Shown in pieces: positions 24,801 to 39,800 of a stretch of 64,000 bases of DNA. The stretch lies in assembly GCF_001949145.1 (NCBI RefSeq), contig NW_019091404.1:651047-715046 (forward strand), read 5' to 3'. Position numbers and translations under genes: made by a program. This DNA comes from Acanthaster planci (Eukaryota > Echinodermata > Asteroidea > Valvatida > Acanthasteridae). Each line of letters starts with the position of its first letter. The stretch's first letter is position 1. Under the pieces are notes generated by a model. It saw only the letters and a program-made list of their open reading frames with translations. It searched no databases and was not told the origin of the DNA.

Positions 24801-27800
24801 CAGGACAGTTTTTTGTCAGGCTTGATACTTGTCAATGGCAATAAACCAAGGCTGATCTATTTAAGGGCTAAGCCGCTGTGCAAACTTCCCACAGAGAAAA
24901 GTAATCAGGAAGCAAAGTGTTAATTCAATCAATGAACATTAAGCCTTTAAGCAAAAATGGGATGTTCCTCCAACTGCCAAGCCTTCAACAGTGCACTTTG
25001 CACCAATAACAGACTTCCCATGCCATGGCTAACCTGAAGAAAGGAGAGCTGCCACTGAAATACTTGTCCCAACCAACTTCAAAAGTTGAACAGTTTCTTA
25101 ATACAGGTTATACTTCTGATGTCATCAAAATGTTGCAGGGATGTTATCATTGAACACAAACATAAATTGAATAGCTATAAATGTTTCAAATGCTCTACAT
25201 TTAAGCATCTCGGTGACAATGGGGACACAAAAATTTCCTGATTTTTATGACACATTCTCTCAACCAGACAAAAGTAGCACAAATATTAATGGCATGTGAA
25301 CAGATTGAAACCCTTCATCCCGATCAAGACAACAAAATGCACTACATACACCATTCAAACTGTTGACCAGTCAGCGGTTTTCAATCTATTAAATTGGAAA
25401 GAGTCATATATTGCTTTTCCAGTTATAACTCCTAAAAGGACCACAACATGAATGAAAACAAGCACAAAACATCTCTTTTCAAAGTGTGATGCACCAACAA
25501 AACCGCAGGTGACTTAGTCACCAACTGGGTGCACTATTTAAAAAAAGCCTCTTGGAACACAAATCAGGCAAAAAGTGCGGTATGACGAGTCACATCATTA
25601 AAATCTTTTTATAGTCCAGTCCAACGGAAGACCAGCCCTAGGCTGTGGTCAGGGGACAATTGCGTCAGTGGAGCATCCAGTTTCTGAGTTTTCTCAATGG
25701 TGTTGATACACAACAATTTTATGAAGTCATCAAAAATGGCCAATAACAGCAGGGAAACTGTCAAGTGGAATTTTGGATGGCTCAGTTGATTATCATACAC
25801 GTCACTAGACGCTCTGCTGGATGTGAAAGTGGATACAACTGCACTCAATGCTTTGTACTTCAATAGTATTGTCGCTGGGCTTTGTACAATCGACACTACT
25901 TCTTTTTTCTTCATGAAAACTTTCTTTTTCTATGAAAGAAAAAACACGGTTTTATATGGAAAATAAGGTTTTCAAAGAAAAATACATTTTTCAAAGTCTA
26001 TACTTAAAGAAAAAAATTTGAAAGATCAAACTTTGACAAATATGGTTTTCTTGAAAACCGTATTTCTTACAGTTTTTATTAGTCATGGTGGATGCTACAT
26101 GTACATGCTACAAAACATGACATCATGATGACATCATTCATGCAGCACTGGTTGTTCCTATTATCAGGTCCTAAAAAAATGTACCGTTTCACACTCACAG
26201 CTTGCCAAAAATAGAAGAGCCGGTCGAGCTGAAATGCCCTTGTGTCAGGCAGAAAGACCAACCAGCGGCCAAAGTTTGATCCTGCTTGCCAATTCTGCAG
26301 GTGGTTTAAGCTTACATAACAACAGAAATTGGCAGTTCCACACCTGCCACTTGTTTTCCTGATTAAAATGTTAAGATATGTAGCTGGGTCAGAAACATAC
26401 TGATAACCTGAACATGGATGTTGTGGTATTCCCAAATGAATTTATTCATCTAAAAACATCACACCTACTTGTTTCTGGCCTGCCACAATTTTACACAGGT
26501 GCCACCAAACTGATTTGACAATCACAATATAATAAAAAGGAACTTACAAGTCACGAGCTGTGAGGTTATCCTAGCATGCGACAAAGAGCAATAAGTACAT
26601 AAATATATTGATGAGTCACAGATGTACTCTCAATGTATCTGACAAGCACTCAATAATATCCATTAATATTAGATTTGGTTTAACAAGTTGTATTCAAAAT
26701 ATTACATATCGGAATTCTAACTGCGATATGTGTATGAATTTAAATTTAAGTTTCAAGCACACACATCAACTGCGTGCATGCATGAATAATTGAAAATAAT
26801 ACACAAATATCACTTTTGAATTAGTGGTCCACTTAGGGAAAGGTTTTCCACAAGGTTGCAGTTTAGAATGCATAGTTTATTATGTATAAGCTCAATAGTT
26901 GGTGAAGCCTTGGATTGGCACTTCCAACGCCCAGTTGAGTAAAGCCTGAAAATGACAGTCAAAAAGGGGCACCATTTTGTTTTGCACAAAATACATGTAA
27001 CGCAGTATGATTCCTTAGTTTTCTGTGTGTTTAGTTGATGGCTTACCTTTCTATATTCCTTCATCTACACAGGTTTTCATCATTGGCCATTATTACAACA
27101 TTCATCTCACCCCAAAAAAAACTGATATGGGAGTATTGAGATGGCATATGTCACTGAGGTGGCAATTAATCTTGCTATGTGTACGAGATGCTGGAGATTG
27201 GGCAGGCGCGGTGCACGATCACAAATGATCAATATACGAACACACACTGCATTCGCATTATGCTGCTGGCTGGGCGAGACTTTGTCGAGTGGTTTTCAGG
27301 AAAGGGGAAAAGAAAAATGGAAAAAGACTACAAATAACTTGTATATAAAAATGTTCTGTGAAATTGAAACTGTAGCAGATACCGGATGTGAGTGTGTACA
27401 TGAACAACATGAGGAAACCGTTTTACACAGAAAACACTCAGGTGTAAAGTAACAGTAGTCTCTAAAATAGCTAGACAACGAACGGACTAAAACCACTGCA
27501 ATGTCACAGTGTAATAAGAAATCATGATTCCAATACAGTGATTCCAATTCCAGAAGAAACTTCATTTCCAAGTACATTAAAAAGAAATTCAAATTTGAAT
27601 AGTGTCCCTTTAAGATAATGCTGAAATGTCACTAAAACTGCGAGAAAGAATATGGAAAAGTATGGACAAATTCCGGATAATATTTAATTTTATTAATCAC
27701 TTCAGCCAGGAACGAGGGCCATGCCAGTTGATCTGGTCTACCTAATTGGGAACACATCATGCCACAGCCAACCGGTGTGAGCACTGACTGGTATCCGACC

Positions 27801-30800
27801 ACACTGGGCGGTGAGTTTCCCGGTAATTCTCCCCGCACTGACTGGCACTTCCTTTGTCGGCCATTGAACATCAAGAAGACAAGAGATCAGGGAAGGAAAG
27901 GGTGAGATCGAGGAAGTAATGGGAGGGGAGGGCATTTTTTTATTTTCACTTTCAGGTGACGTCAAATTCATGTGAATGACTGATGACAGTGACCTTTGTC
28001 AGTAAAGCCATACTTGGCTTGAGACAATGAGGAATGGTCATAATGCCTTAAGTGGCAAGTTCCTCTGGGCTTTCTTGGTGACGCTACAAGCATGTAGCCA
28101 ACAGCATTGTACACTGATGCGGCAATTTAATTGCAGACGCAGTACTGAAAGTACATGCATTGTTGTCTCCCTCCAATTCAATGCCGCATATCCCATGTTC
28201 ATTTCTGGTCAGGGGTTCAAATGTACCTTAATGAAAAAAACATCTTTTCAAAGGAATAAGTATGAAACAGTTCCCTTTGTTATCCCGTTTCTTATGAATT
28301 AAAGAATATGAGGCTCAGAGAACACACATTGCAATCAACTGCTACAGACTGAGGGACAATTTAAGGAACAATTTACTGATGTAAAGGATAGTAAGTCATG
28401 GTGTAGGTATTTCAAGTTCCTATTTGTATATGTTATTGTTACATTGACAAACAGAGACAGGACTGCGGTGGAAGTCTTCAGACCCTTACAGATAGCAAAT
28501 TGATGGGCCTCAATACCTCATGGCCTACTTGAAAGTAGCTGTAACAGAAACTTAGTCAGTGCAGAAGCATTTGCAAAGAAAAAACAAGTTACCAGTAGAC
28601 TAGTCATGTATGCATATTGCATACGTGAATGTTTCTCTTGGCTAGTGTCCAATTTGCACCTGTGGCAGTATATTTTGCAAAGCAGCCTTATTAAATTGGG
28701 CCATGTTGAAAAAGATTTGGTAAGTCACACAGTTTCTAACAACAAACTGAATTCTTGTCTAGCATTTCTTTCAACAAAGCATGTTCTGTTTTTCAATATA
28801 CATGTATCACCCAAAGTAACAAACCATGTGTTTTCCAAATAACTTGCTGGATTTTCATCTGGGGAAAAAGTAAACACGACACTCAGAAAAGTGTCAAAAT
28901 AACAACTCAGATTCAAGGTGGAATTATCAATGCAATCACACAAAAAAACACATCGGTGCTTACTAAAATCAAATCTCAAAGCAAGCGCTTGTTCCTCCTT
29001 GTTTATTCATGATGGCAAATGACGTCTTTACATGCCACCTTGACCTGCTGTGACGTGAGTCTTACCAGCAGAAATACATGCACCTGTCCATGCATAAGGC
29101 CAAGAACAATTGCGTAATCATACCGTGGATAACAAGTTCGCAGTGTGTGTTCAGCACAAACAGAAAAATACAAAGAGCGGCGCTTGCTGCAAAAGCACTC
29201 TGTCTGAGGACAAGGGTCTGGTATCTTAAATAGAAAGATGCAGGTCTCCATGTGCTGAATATGTTGTTTGTTTTGTTTGCAACTCAATGCATAGACTATT
29301 CCTCTTCCCTTAATGGTAGTCAGTATAATGAAGTGTGTTACACCAATCGTACTATTATCATTAATTATTTCTGGCAATGAAACCAAGGATTCATCAAAAG
29401 CACCCCAGGCACTGCAGCTCGCAAGCCTGAAGAAACCTTTGAAGAGACTATGAGAAGCAGTTACACTTTTAGAGGTGGGAGGAAAATCCCAGAGGAATAT
29501 TCTGGGTAAAACCCAGAAAATCAGGTAGGGACTGAAATCCCAATCCACATGTGGACTGAGCAGGGAATCAAACCCAGAGCACAGAGCTGGAAGGCAAGGA
29601 AAGAATCACTAAAATATATAGAGATATACCACTTGTATAGTTACATACCAATTGCTGGCATAATGCTGACATACATCTGTTTCCGTGGTCCCATTTTCAG
29701 TTTGTTAACATCCCGCCCTTTGCATCTGGCTGCATGAAACAATTCCAGGCTGCCTCTTACAAGGAAAAAATTCCTTTGTCTTTTCCCTGTTCCTATTTGA
29801 GATCTGTAACTAATACCCATGGTACAACCTTTTAGCAATTAACCACTCTATACAATGAGTTGCAACTTTTCAGAGGACAATACAGCCGTTTCACAATAGT
29901 GTGCCACCAAGAGTTTGCAAAGCGTTGGCCAATCACAGTGCGCCAAATCGACCAAATGCGCGTTTGGAAAGGGTCAACAGATTTCGGGTGTTGCGATTGG
30001 CCAACGCGTTGCAAACTCTCGGTGGTGCACTATTGTGAATCGCCCGTACTGTACTTGCTTGCAATGGGAAATCATCTTTCTTGTTTATCAGGGCTGACAT
30101 TTTCTGGTTGTGAAGGAAAGTGCTCTCAGAACCTGAGCCATGTTTGATAAAAGCTATGACCCTTCTTTTCGCATAGTTAAATGGTTATCAATCATGCCCC
30201 TTTTAAGACATTTCTCCCCGTCTTTTTTAAGAGTAAGAGATGAAATATGACAATTTGAATGAGCCATTCCATTCTGCCTCAACTTCCTGACATCAAGATT
30301 AATGAACGGCACTGTCGTCAGTGCCAAATGTTTCCCCCGTTCACTGTAATTAATGTTCTGTGCATTTTTCAAATTTCCTCTCGTTATGATCTGAGAAGTT
30401 TTACTTTGGCAGATCGGTGCTTGCTGCGTGATTCAACTAACCATAACCGGGGTCGTGCACAGAACGTTATTGACTCAGCTGTCGTAAAACGTACTCTTGG
30501 TTTCAATCTCGGAAGTGTATGGGGACTGTGCATGGGTAATTACAAATCCCTTTAATGATTGAAGACTTTGAAGAAATAGGAAAAGGTTACTACCCATGTC
30601 TCGAGAGACCTCTGAGAGGTTGCGATAGCCAATAATGACCCACTGACCACAAGATAACGTTGTGATGCCTGCATATACATCTTGGTTACATGCATAATGT
30701 ATCTCAGAACACTTCCACCTGCATCACTATATACCAAAACAGACACTGGGAAGATTCACAGCTGGTTCAGCTTGGAATCAGGTAGAAATCTAAGATGCGC

Positions 30801-33800
30801 CTAAGGCTCATCACACTTCAGCAAAGAACCCTCCGTGTGGCTAACAGGCTGAATCCAAAGTTACTTGGTCACAGCAAGTAGTAACACATGAATCAGTTTT
30901 AGCCACTGGCTTGTGACTGCAAGTTATTTCCATTGAAGAGAGTGTTGATGCCAGATATACCAGTTTATTCAGACACAACCTCTTTTACAAGGTCCATTTA
31001 TCACTAACCTTGAACATATTAGAATGTGGTTATCCAGCAACTGGTTTGCGTGTTATATTCTGATGGAGCAAGGATTCAGAAACCTGCAGCAGCCACTTTT
31101 TGATTCAAATGGCACAGTTCACAAATAAATGACCATGTTTTGCTGTAGTTAAAATAATTAATCCACAACAAATTTCCCACAGCGTGCGACTTGGACAGAT
31201 TTTGGAAGCTTTTTATAGCCAAAATACCCAGGGAGGAATAATTCTTACACCTGGTACTATTTAGTTGTGGCACGTGCGCTCTTTGACAATCTGATGAACT
31301 TTACACCCAATATTACGAGGAGCTTTTAATTAGGCAAAAATAAGGAAAAAAATGTCAGCCGCAAATTTGTACATGTTGAAACTAAAGAGTCACTAATATC
31401 GGAGTGGCACGTTGCGTGCATGGATTACAAGTGTTCTCAATATGATACACATGAGCATCTCGGCAAGTTATTGACACCGTCCCTTATAGGTCGAAGAGGC
31501 ATGTAATACACGAACTGTGCATGAGAGTGCCAACACGGTAATGGCTTCTACATTCTTGTCTTAGGGTTTGTGAATATTAAAGTACCACATGGTGTCTGTT
31601 CATAAAGTGCCCATGCATGATATATCCTGAATTTAACAGAGCATGCCATTTGTTACTGGTAGCGACAAACCAGCAAAGGCCAACATTAAAGTAATGTCCA
31701 GAACATCAGACTCTGGAAATAATGATCACTATTTCCCAAACCATACTGCAACAGATCTTGCTAATGCAGTTGCATCATGACAAAGCTTAGCAAATTGCTA
31801 AGCACATGTTTTCCACGCCGGGAGTAAACTTCAGTCATGGTAGCTCTATGACATTGGCCCCGCAAGCCGACATAGGCTAGATCCAAATTATTTCACTATG
31901 GCTTGAAAATATGCACACAACTGTGGTTGTTACTGTGCAATTTCAAGCCTCAGCGAATAAATTTGGTTACAGCTTTAGATGGGGTTAAAGTTGTTTAATA
32001 AAAATCTGTATCACACTTGAAACTCTTGTAAAAGCTGCTTAAGACTGACCAAGAGTACGGCAACCTTGTGATCACCCATTCATCATCCATACACGGGGGA
32101 TTTCATCAAGATCGCTTTTAATCAGCGATCCCCACTAACAAAAACAAAGAGCGCATGCATGATGGACTTCATAAGCACAGGCATCTGGTCTGATCATTCT
32201 GCTACTAAGGTGCTCCATGATTACGGTGTCAATAAGCTGAAGGTGCTATAAAATATTATTGCAAAACGATCTTGTTGCGCACAGTATCTGCCGTATCTGC
32301 CAAACTGGGGCGGTACATCATCAGCTACTCATGTTTTACAACATGTCTTCAATTTAGAATTGGCTGCAGGTACATGTGCAGCTGTGAAACTGTCGCTTTC
32401 AAGCCTGGCTTGCTTTAATCATTCAACCACATGTGCCAGCTCTCTGGGCACTTAAATTGAGTTCTTTCTTTCTTCCATGGACAACTGAGAGTAAGTAGCA
32501 CTAAAACTATCCCAGGCCATCAATGATGTCTGCTTTTCTCCCAAGGAAACTCCCCGTATCCTCTAAAATCCTCTGTTGTGTAGAAGCTAACCAAAGTACA
32601 AAGAACAAGGTACTAAACTTCTAGAAGCTCAAAAGCAACATCATTGTCATTAACATCATTAACATTTGGTGAGGTTTCCCCTCCTGTTTTTTCTTTGTGA
32701 TGTCGCAGAATTCGGTATTGATTTCTGCCAGCTCCGCACAGCGGAGATCATGCCGGTCCCCGTTCCCTACATAGTGCCCAGGCGTCCCATGGCTTAAGAA
32801 TAGATCAATAGGAATGGGGACCAGACCAAGATCACAGTGGCATGGTGTGTGTAGGCCCTACATGTATTATTATGCTGTAGATGTACGGTAAATGTAGGCC
32901 TACAGTACATTTGTACAGTCACATACTGTCTTTGTACACAAAATTTAGAAAGTGGAAGAAAGCAAAATTTGACTTTCAGAAAGCAGAAAATTCTGGACTT
33001 TAAGTTTCAGTCTTGTAAGCCTATCCTGGCAAGAATCAGTTGGCCGTAACCCAATCCTTCAGTGTGATCTTTCCTTCCAAGAGTACCTTTAGTCACTTTT
33101 GTAATTCAATCAGAGCTGCAAAGATCTCACAATAGAAGAATCCGTTTCAGACAACTATCCAAAGAACAGCAATCCCTTGGGGAGAAGAAGTGAATAAGTT
33201 GGCCACTCTTCATTTGTCTCAGCATTTGGTCCAACCCAAGTCACAGAATGTCACTTGCAGAAAACTACCGCTGCTTCTCAGGAAAAACTCTTTGTCAATA
33301 GTACTGTGAGACAGGTATCTCGGCCTATTGGAACTGCAGGCTATTTCTCTGATGTATGTGACCTACACGGATGATGGCTAAGTGACTCCCCTGTGTTTGC
33401 AGACGTGCAAAGTGCAGCAGAAAAGAGGATATGATTTTTTCGAATGCACCACCAGCTGTGCCAACAGCCCTATCATTTTCAAGGAGCCAGGACTGTGACA
33501 TATTCAGGTCAGCGACACAATATCTTGATGGTTGAGACAGGGGATGAGTTACTTCGGGATTCATAAAATTTTGTAAATCAGGCCTAATTCTTAAGGCAAT
33601 CAAGAAATACCTTCGCAGAAAACATGATAAATTTTATGCTCCCAGAGTTATCAGGAGGTGTTTGGGAACACAGGGAAGTATGTGATTAAAGCCTTGAATG
33701 CCTTCACATCCTCCGCACAACTTCAACTGGGCCAGATGCTCAAAGAGCAACACAATCCCATGACAGTGGACCAGTCTAGAAAAAAACGTGGGAGGAGGGG

Positions 33801-36800
33801 CTCACACTCTGCATTAAGCACTGGGAAGTAATCTCCAATGAGACTTTGAAGAGGTTAGTTTCTATTCAAATACTGGTAAACAGTTCAAGTTACAAGCTGA
33901 GTTACAAGTTACAAGCTGACAGATGGCCGGGCCTTCAACCAATCGTATTCACTAGCAATACAAGATGTGCAGCTAATACAATTTTTTTTTATGAAACTAT
34001 GTCCCTCAAAAATTCCATTTCAACCAGACTCTGGAATAACACGGTTCAAAACTTTTGTCACATGGCAAAGCTATGTCTTGTAGTTCTAGATCCGAGCTCA
34101 ACAAGATTATTGTTTCTTCATTTGTTTAAGAAACACTCTGCAGAAAGTTGGGTACGGTAATATATCAAGCTGTAATATGCCTCGCATTATAGAGAGCAGG
34201 CTTAAATTAGAAATTAATTCCGTTTCTTTTCATAACTGCATCCGTGGAACTGTCTGAGGAAAAACAAAACTTGGTTTTGGTACAGCTTGTGGATAATGCA
34301 AGGAAATCACATCCTAATCATCTACATGATGGTTTTGAGATATCATCTGCCAGGCGTCTAATTAAATCAGACCTCTGTCGACCACATGCACCTGCAGAGA
34401 TCTCCTGTCCTGTACAGCCATCCATTACAAGACAAAGAAACCTGCTGAAGAGATGAAATTGAGGAAGAAGTAGCAATACGAACGAGAAAATCTCAAGGGG
34501 GATACAGACAAAACCTTGAAGAAGGGAATAAAAGGGATACACTATGAGGAATGAGACGAGAAAAAGAATGGGCATATTCAAAGAATTGGAACAGACAGAG
34601 AAGTATGCAACGAGACTCAATGAGGCAGCACAGAGCAGAGAGAGAGAGAGAGAAAGTAAGATCGATGATGGACATTAACATCCCACCAAGGGATTAGACG
34701 ATACGACCGGACACAAAAACAAGAAGACAGGCTAAGCAGATGGACTGGCGTCTACAACGGAACATTGCTATATTCACAGGATGCATGGAACAGAGGGTGG
34801 ACAGATTTTAGGGGAAAAAAAACAACAGAAGTGGAGGATTGGTAGTGTCTGGCACGATGTAGGAACCGGCAATTAAGTCAATCAGTGCACGTCCGTGAAA
34901 CACACCACCCACCCTCCCAGCTGCTGCGCCTCCTGTTTAAAAAGACGGAACAAGAGTAGAAAATAAAAACAAATACAAGCATAGCGAGACAACAACAAAA
35001 AACCAAACAAACTGATATCTGCCAGCATCCCATCTGAGTGACCTCAACATTTTGATAGATTGGGGGGAGGTCTCAAGGTGTCGAGCTGTATAACTCATTC
35101 CTTTCTTGTACAAATTACAAGGATATTCCCGTCCAGTAATACCAAACACACATCAGCGTATGACCTATCACAAATCTTTATCTGTTGGTTTTCTGTGTTA
35201 GTTTTTCTCTATAATGTGGCTGTAATCTTCCCATCGTTTACAAAGAGGAAAATGATGTAATCTTTATATGAAATGGAGACTGACAAAAGCAGACAAAAAA
35301 AACCAGCAAAAAACAAAAAACATTAAAAAAAATCCCAACCAGGGGACGGGCAAAACATGTCAAAAAGCAGGTTTTAAGTACAGGTATTAAACAACCAACT
35401 CCAAGGCTGCCATCAACTAGATCTGTTACAGGGTACACAAAATGCTGCAAAACAAATTAGGCTGTCTGGTCTTCCTGTGACATCCCAGCGAATTGAAGCA
35501 GATGGGAGGAGTTGTATTGCAGCCCCCCCCCCTCAGTCGCCAGTGATGCACTTACTTCAATTGGAAAACAAAATGCAGCACCTCAGCTAACAACCTCCCC
35601 CCCCCCCAAAAAAAAAATTCTCCGAGCACAGCTCATCTGCCTAAAAGCGTCCCTCTGGAGCAGGTACCTACATTTAAGTGGGCACAAAATGAGACACCAC
35701 GGATGCCATTAGACACAGGATCTCTGAGAAATAGGATATTTTCGTTGGCGTGACGGCAGGTTCTGAAGACAGGTATTAACAGTAACTGCTTTTCTCTGAG
35801 TTGTTCACAGTTTTGCCACAAAGTTACTTTCACAACAAAATCTTACTTTAATTTTTTTCACAGAAAAAGGTCACCGTTAGGAGTGATATTTTAAGTTCAA
35901 AGCTCACATGATCCTCAGGCTTCAGAAATTTTCTTTTGAGCCTCCAAGGGAATCAACTGGATATAAACTGAATTTGATGAGACACTGATTCAAATGACTC
36001 TCATTGTAATGGATGAACCTCGCCCACACCTAGATAAACGACAACTAAAAAAAAGGATGGCGTGTTTGTCAAAGTCTTCAAATTGCACCCAGCTTGGATT
36101 AGTGTCTGCTTTACATGCCAAATAACATCATTTTCAGCACGGATCTATTCACTTTAAAATGTCAGAGTGTCACAGACCTCTTCAAATCATCAAAAACAAA
36201 TACCGATTTCCATCAAATGCCAGGATTTAAATGTCAGAATATTTATGGCTTCATTGTGCACAGGTATTGTTTGCATGAATCTCTCTCCCCAAACAGAGGA
36301 AGATTGTGGGAAGAGAAAAGAAGAAAAGAAAAAGGAAATTATCTGAAAAAATGACACCAGATCCTTGTCTTTGTTGAATACTATATCACATTCAAAGCTA
36401 GCACAGTGAAGGCTCTGCCCTTGGCATTTCAGATTTTTCTGGTTTGTTTTTGAAATTTTCTTGAGCCTTTTCAGAGGGGAAGTAGGGTCGGAAGGTTGCC
36501 TTTCATCTTTGGCTTTTGGATGTCATTTGTGTGGGAAGCATTGCTTTGATAACACAAAACTATAGATTTTTTGCAAGCATGGTCCCCCAACAGTTTGTGT
36601 CATTTTCACTGCCAATGGGCCATTAGGGATATTAGGTGAAATTAAGGCTTATTTCAAGAGGGGTAAATTGTGTGTCATGGTTCCTCCTTTATTGGAGATG
36701 TAGTGGTACAGCCACAAGGCCATGAAGGAGCACAATGTAGCCCCAATTTACAAGCCTAGGGTGCAGGTTATTACAAGAATATCTAGTCCAGAGGGATTCC

Positions 36801-39800
36801 TACAATGCAATTCATGTCTTAGAACAGGACAGGCATGCAACACAAGGTGTTGATCAGTCAAAGTCCTTTGTTTTATATATTACACAAGAACGGGAGTTTA
36901 CCACTCTTTAAGTTGAAAAAGACGACGAGGATACTTGTCAGGAGAAAGGAGAGCATGCAAGCCTTCTTTACAGTGAAGTAACCCTTGCTTCTCCCCCCCC
37001 CAAAAAAATCACTTTCAAACTTCAGCAACTCAAAGTTGAGTGAATAATGGTGTAAGGCATACATGGTAGGAACATGGGCACGCATACCAGTGGTGTAATT
37101 ACTCAGGGCAGATCGGGGGGGGGGGAGGGGGGGGGAAGAAGGGGGAAAGGGACATGAGACACTGAGATAGTAGAGACATTAAGAAGCTTTTTGCCGTTCA
37201 GTACTACAATGAATTCAAGGTATGGCCTATCCAGAAAAAAATGATACCCCATCCATTAAGTTCCCTTTAAAATTGACCCGTGTTACCCTGGCTACTGAGC
37301 AGCACAGCTGTCTCAGAATACCAAATTCCAATTCGACTTGCTTCACTTTCCAGTTACACAAGGCGGGGTAGAGCAGGAACAGTGACCTACAGACCAGTTC
37401 CTTCCCTGGCCAGCACTAATGGATCTGTTATGAGACATCAATTGATTTTTTCCTAGGCTTCCGATCCCCCCTCCCCCCTTAATTTTCTTCGGTGGATGGC
37501 ATCTCTCACTCCTCTGTCACTGAGACACTCATGCTGAGGAGAAAAGTTCAAGGAATTAGGTGACTCCAGCCTTCCGTGCATGTTTTTCTTTCAACACTGG
37601 GACCAAATTCACTTTCAACTTGTGCATTTTAACCCTGTCTTTATCAAAGCTCTTTTATCTCTTTTTGTATTTGGCACAAATGTTGCTTTGGAAAGAACAT
37701 TAAGAGTCTTATTCCTTGGGAAAGGGAGAGTATTAGCAGTTTTTTTTTTAAGCAAGCACACCCTTTGACCTGAAATATCATGTATTAGAAATTTGCTTCC
37801 TTTTCACACATGGTTTTAAAACATTACAGAAATGTGCAGCAGGCACATAACCAAACCATAATGAATTACCATTTACCGAATATTTCATCCAGATGTAAAC
37901 TGCCGATCATGATCAAGGTTATGCGTTGCTGGCGTCTCCATAGTGTCTCAGAGGCTGTTTTTGTTATTTTAATTTAGTTACAACAAATGCACAAGAGGTT
38001 TACTCAAGCCTATGCCAGTGATACAAAAACTCCTGCCTTCTGAGGACATGTTAATGCATATTTTTGCCAGAGTGCTTAGAAATCAAAAGTGAACTACAAA
38101 GGAAACACAAGTGTAATCAGAAAGGAGTCTAAAGATCAGCTTGTTCAAATGTGGTACTGAACACTGACAAGACAAATACAGATCATTAAACTTTTACTGG
38201 TCAAGTCCCCTCTTCAAAACAAAATTAACAAAGAAGCACATGTAAGACAGGCCATCAAAACAAACTTTATTGCACTGATCAAAGCGACCAAAAAAAAAAG
38301 ACAACAATGAGCAAAATGAATAAACTTCACCTCCAAGGGCTGAATGCATCAGGCAGACTGAGCGCTCTCTTCCTGTGACGGAAAGGGGGTATCACCAGCA
38401 GTTGTCCTTCCACTCTAAGTTCTGTCATTGGGGTGTTACAGGCCACAGAGCCCCGCCTCCACGACCGCCGATTGAACCTCTTCAAGTGTGCCATTTTCAA
38501 AGTTCACTTATCTATCAGCGGCAATGTGTTCTGATGAATACTGAAGTTTTGAAAGTTTAAAGGTCTAAAACTTGAGAATGTTGCAGGCAGGAATTCAGCA
38601 ACGCAGTAATGAAGCAGACAGTGGGCGTTGCCCACTCATCATCTTCACTGTTGGAAATTTCTTTTGTCACTGATCATGCCAAGGCCAAGCCAGTCACTGA
38701 GATAAACACTTGAGCACAAACAGATCAACAGACCCGGCAAAAATCACAATGAAGTTGATTTTTCCCCAAGCAGTCACTACAGTCAAGTATTTCTGCAACT
38801 TTGGAAAAATGAATGAAGCGAACGATTGTCAGTTAATTTCCCTGACGTAATTGTGAATTGGAGACTTATCCAGGACCCCATCCAGGGCAAATGACAGAGA
38901 AATTTCAAAGGTGCATGCTCCACTGAAACATTCCTGCAGCAGACTGGATTAACTCTCCAGTGATCTGAGTCAAACTCCACGGTCTGGTTGACCTATGATA
39001 GGACAGAATCTGATAGGCTACACAGATGACTGGTTGACCACAGCTGCAAGCACAAGCCATGGGCGGATTCACATGAACCGTGCAAATTTCCATGTGCAAC
39101 AATGTGACCCAGTGAATGTCAAAAGGTTCCCTTCCCCACAAATGGCCAACAGATGAAGGGAGGAAGAAAGTTGATGATTTACAGACAAGGCGAGCTGGGC
39201 GATTCCAGTGCCTGGCTACACCAGTATTGCACCTGCCTGACAACTCCTGAAGGCCTGACGTGCCTTAATTGCTGGAGCCTTGGAATCTCTCATTTGTCGG
39301 CAAATAGCGGGCCATGCTTCGTGTACTTCTGTCCACAAATCACTAAGACTCTGTGAAGATTTTCTCTTGTCGTCACCGTCCAGCCTATTAGTAAACTTCA
39401 TCAACTGTAGAATGACAATGATGACACACAGTTTGGCAAGGTTTAATGATCTGCCCGTCTTTGCTCGGTGATTAGTTCTTGCTGAAGATGTCACAGATCA
39501 GAGATGTTACAGCAAAAACAAATGCAATGCCTATGGCTTGGCACGTTGCAATCTGCCCACTCTATCAATTTTTTTTCTCCAATATCTCTTGATTAAATCT
39601 ACAGCTCTTTGGCATGTCTCAGGTAAGCTGAAAATCAATTTTCACCATTTCAACAGCTTGGAAAAGCATTGAGCAGAAATTCCACATATTTAAAATGAAA
39701 AAAAATTTACAAGCGGAAGCGACAACAGTCCAGTCAGTGAGATTTGGATGTGTACACTGGTATCAGTTCCAATTAATGCAACGGATTTAGGACTCCAGAA

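Noticed and set aside
26079-26435. 118-codon minus-strand frame
   Set aside because: No known motif, irregular composition and no splice sites compatible with RapGAP phases.
29003-29548. 181-codon minus-strand frame
   Set aside because: No recognisable family, overlaps a probable SINE remnant and lies in the RapGAP intron.
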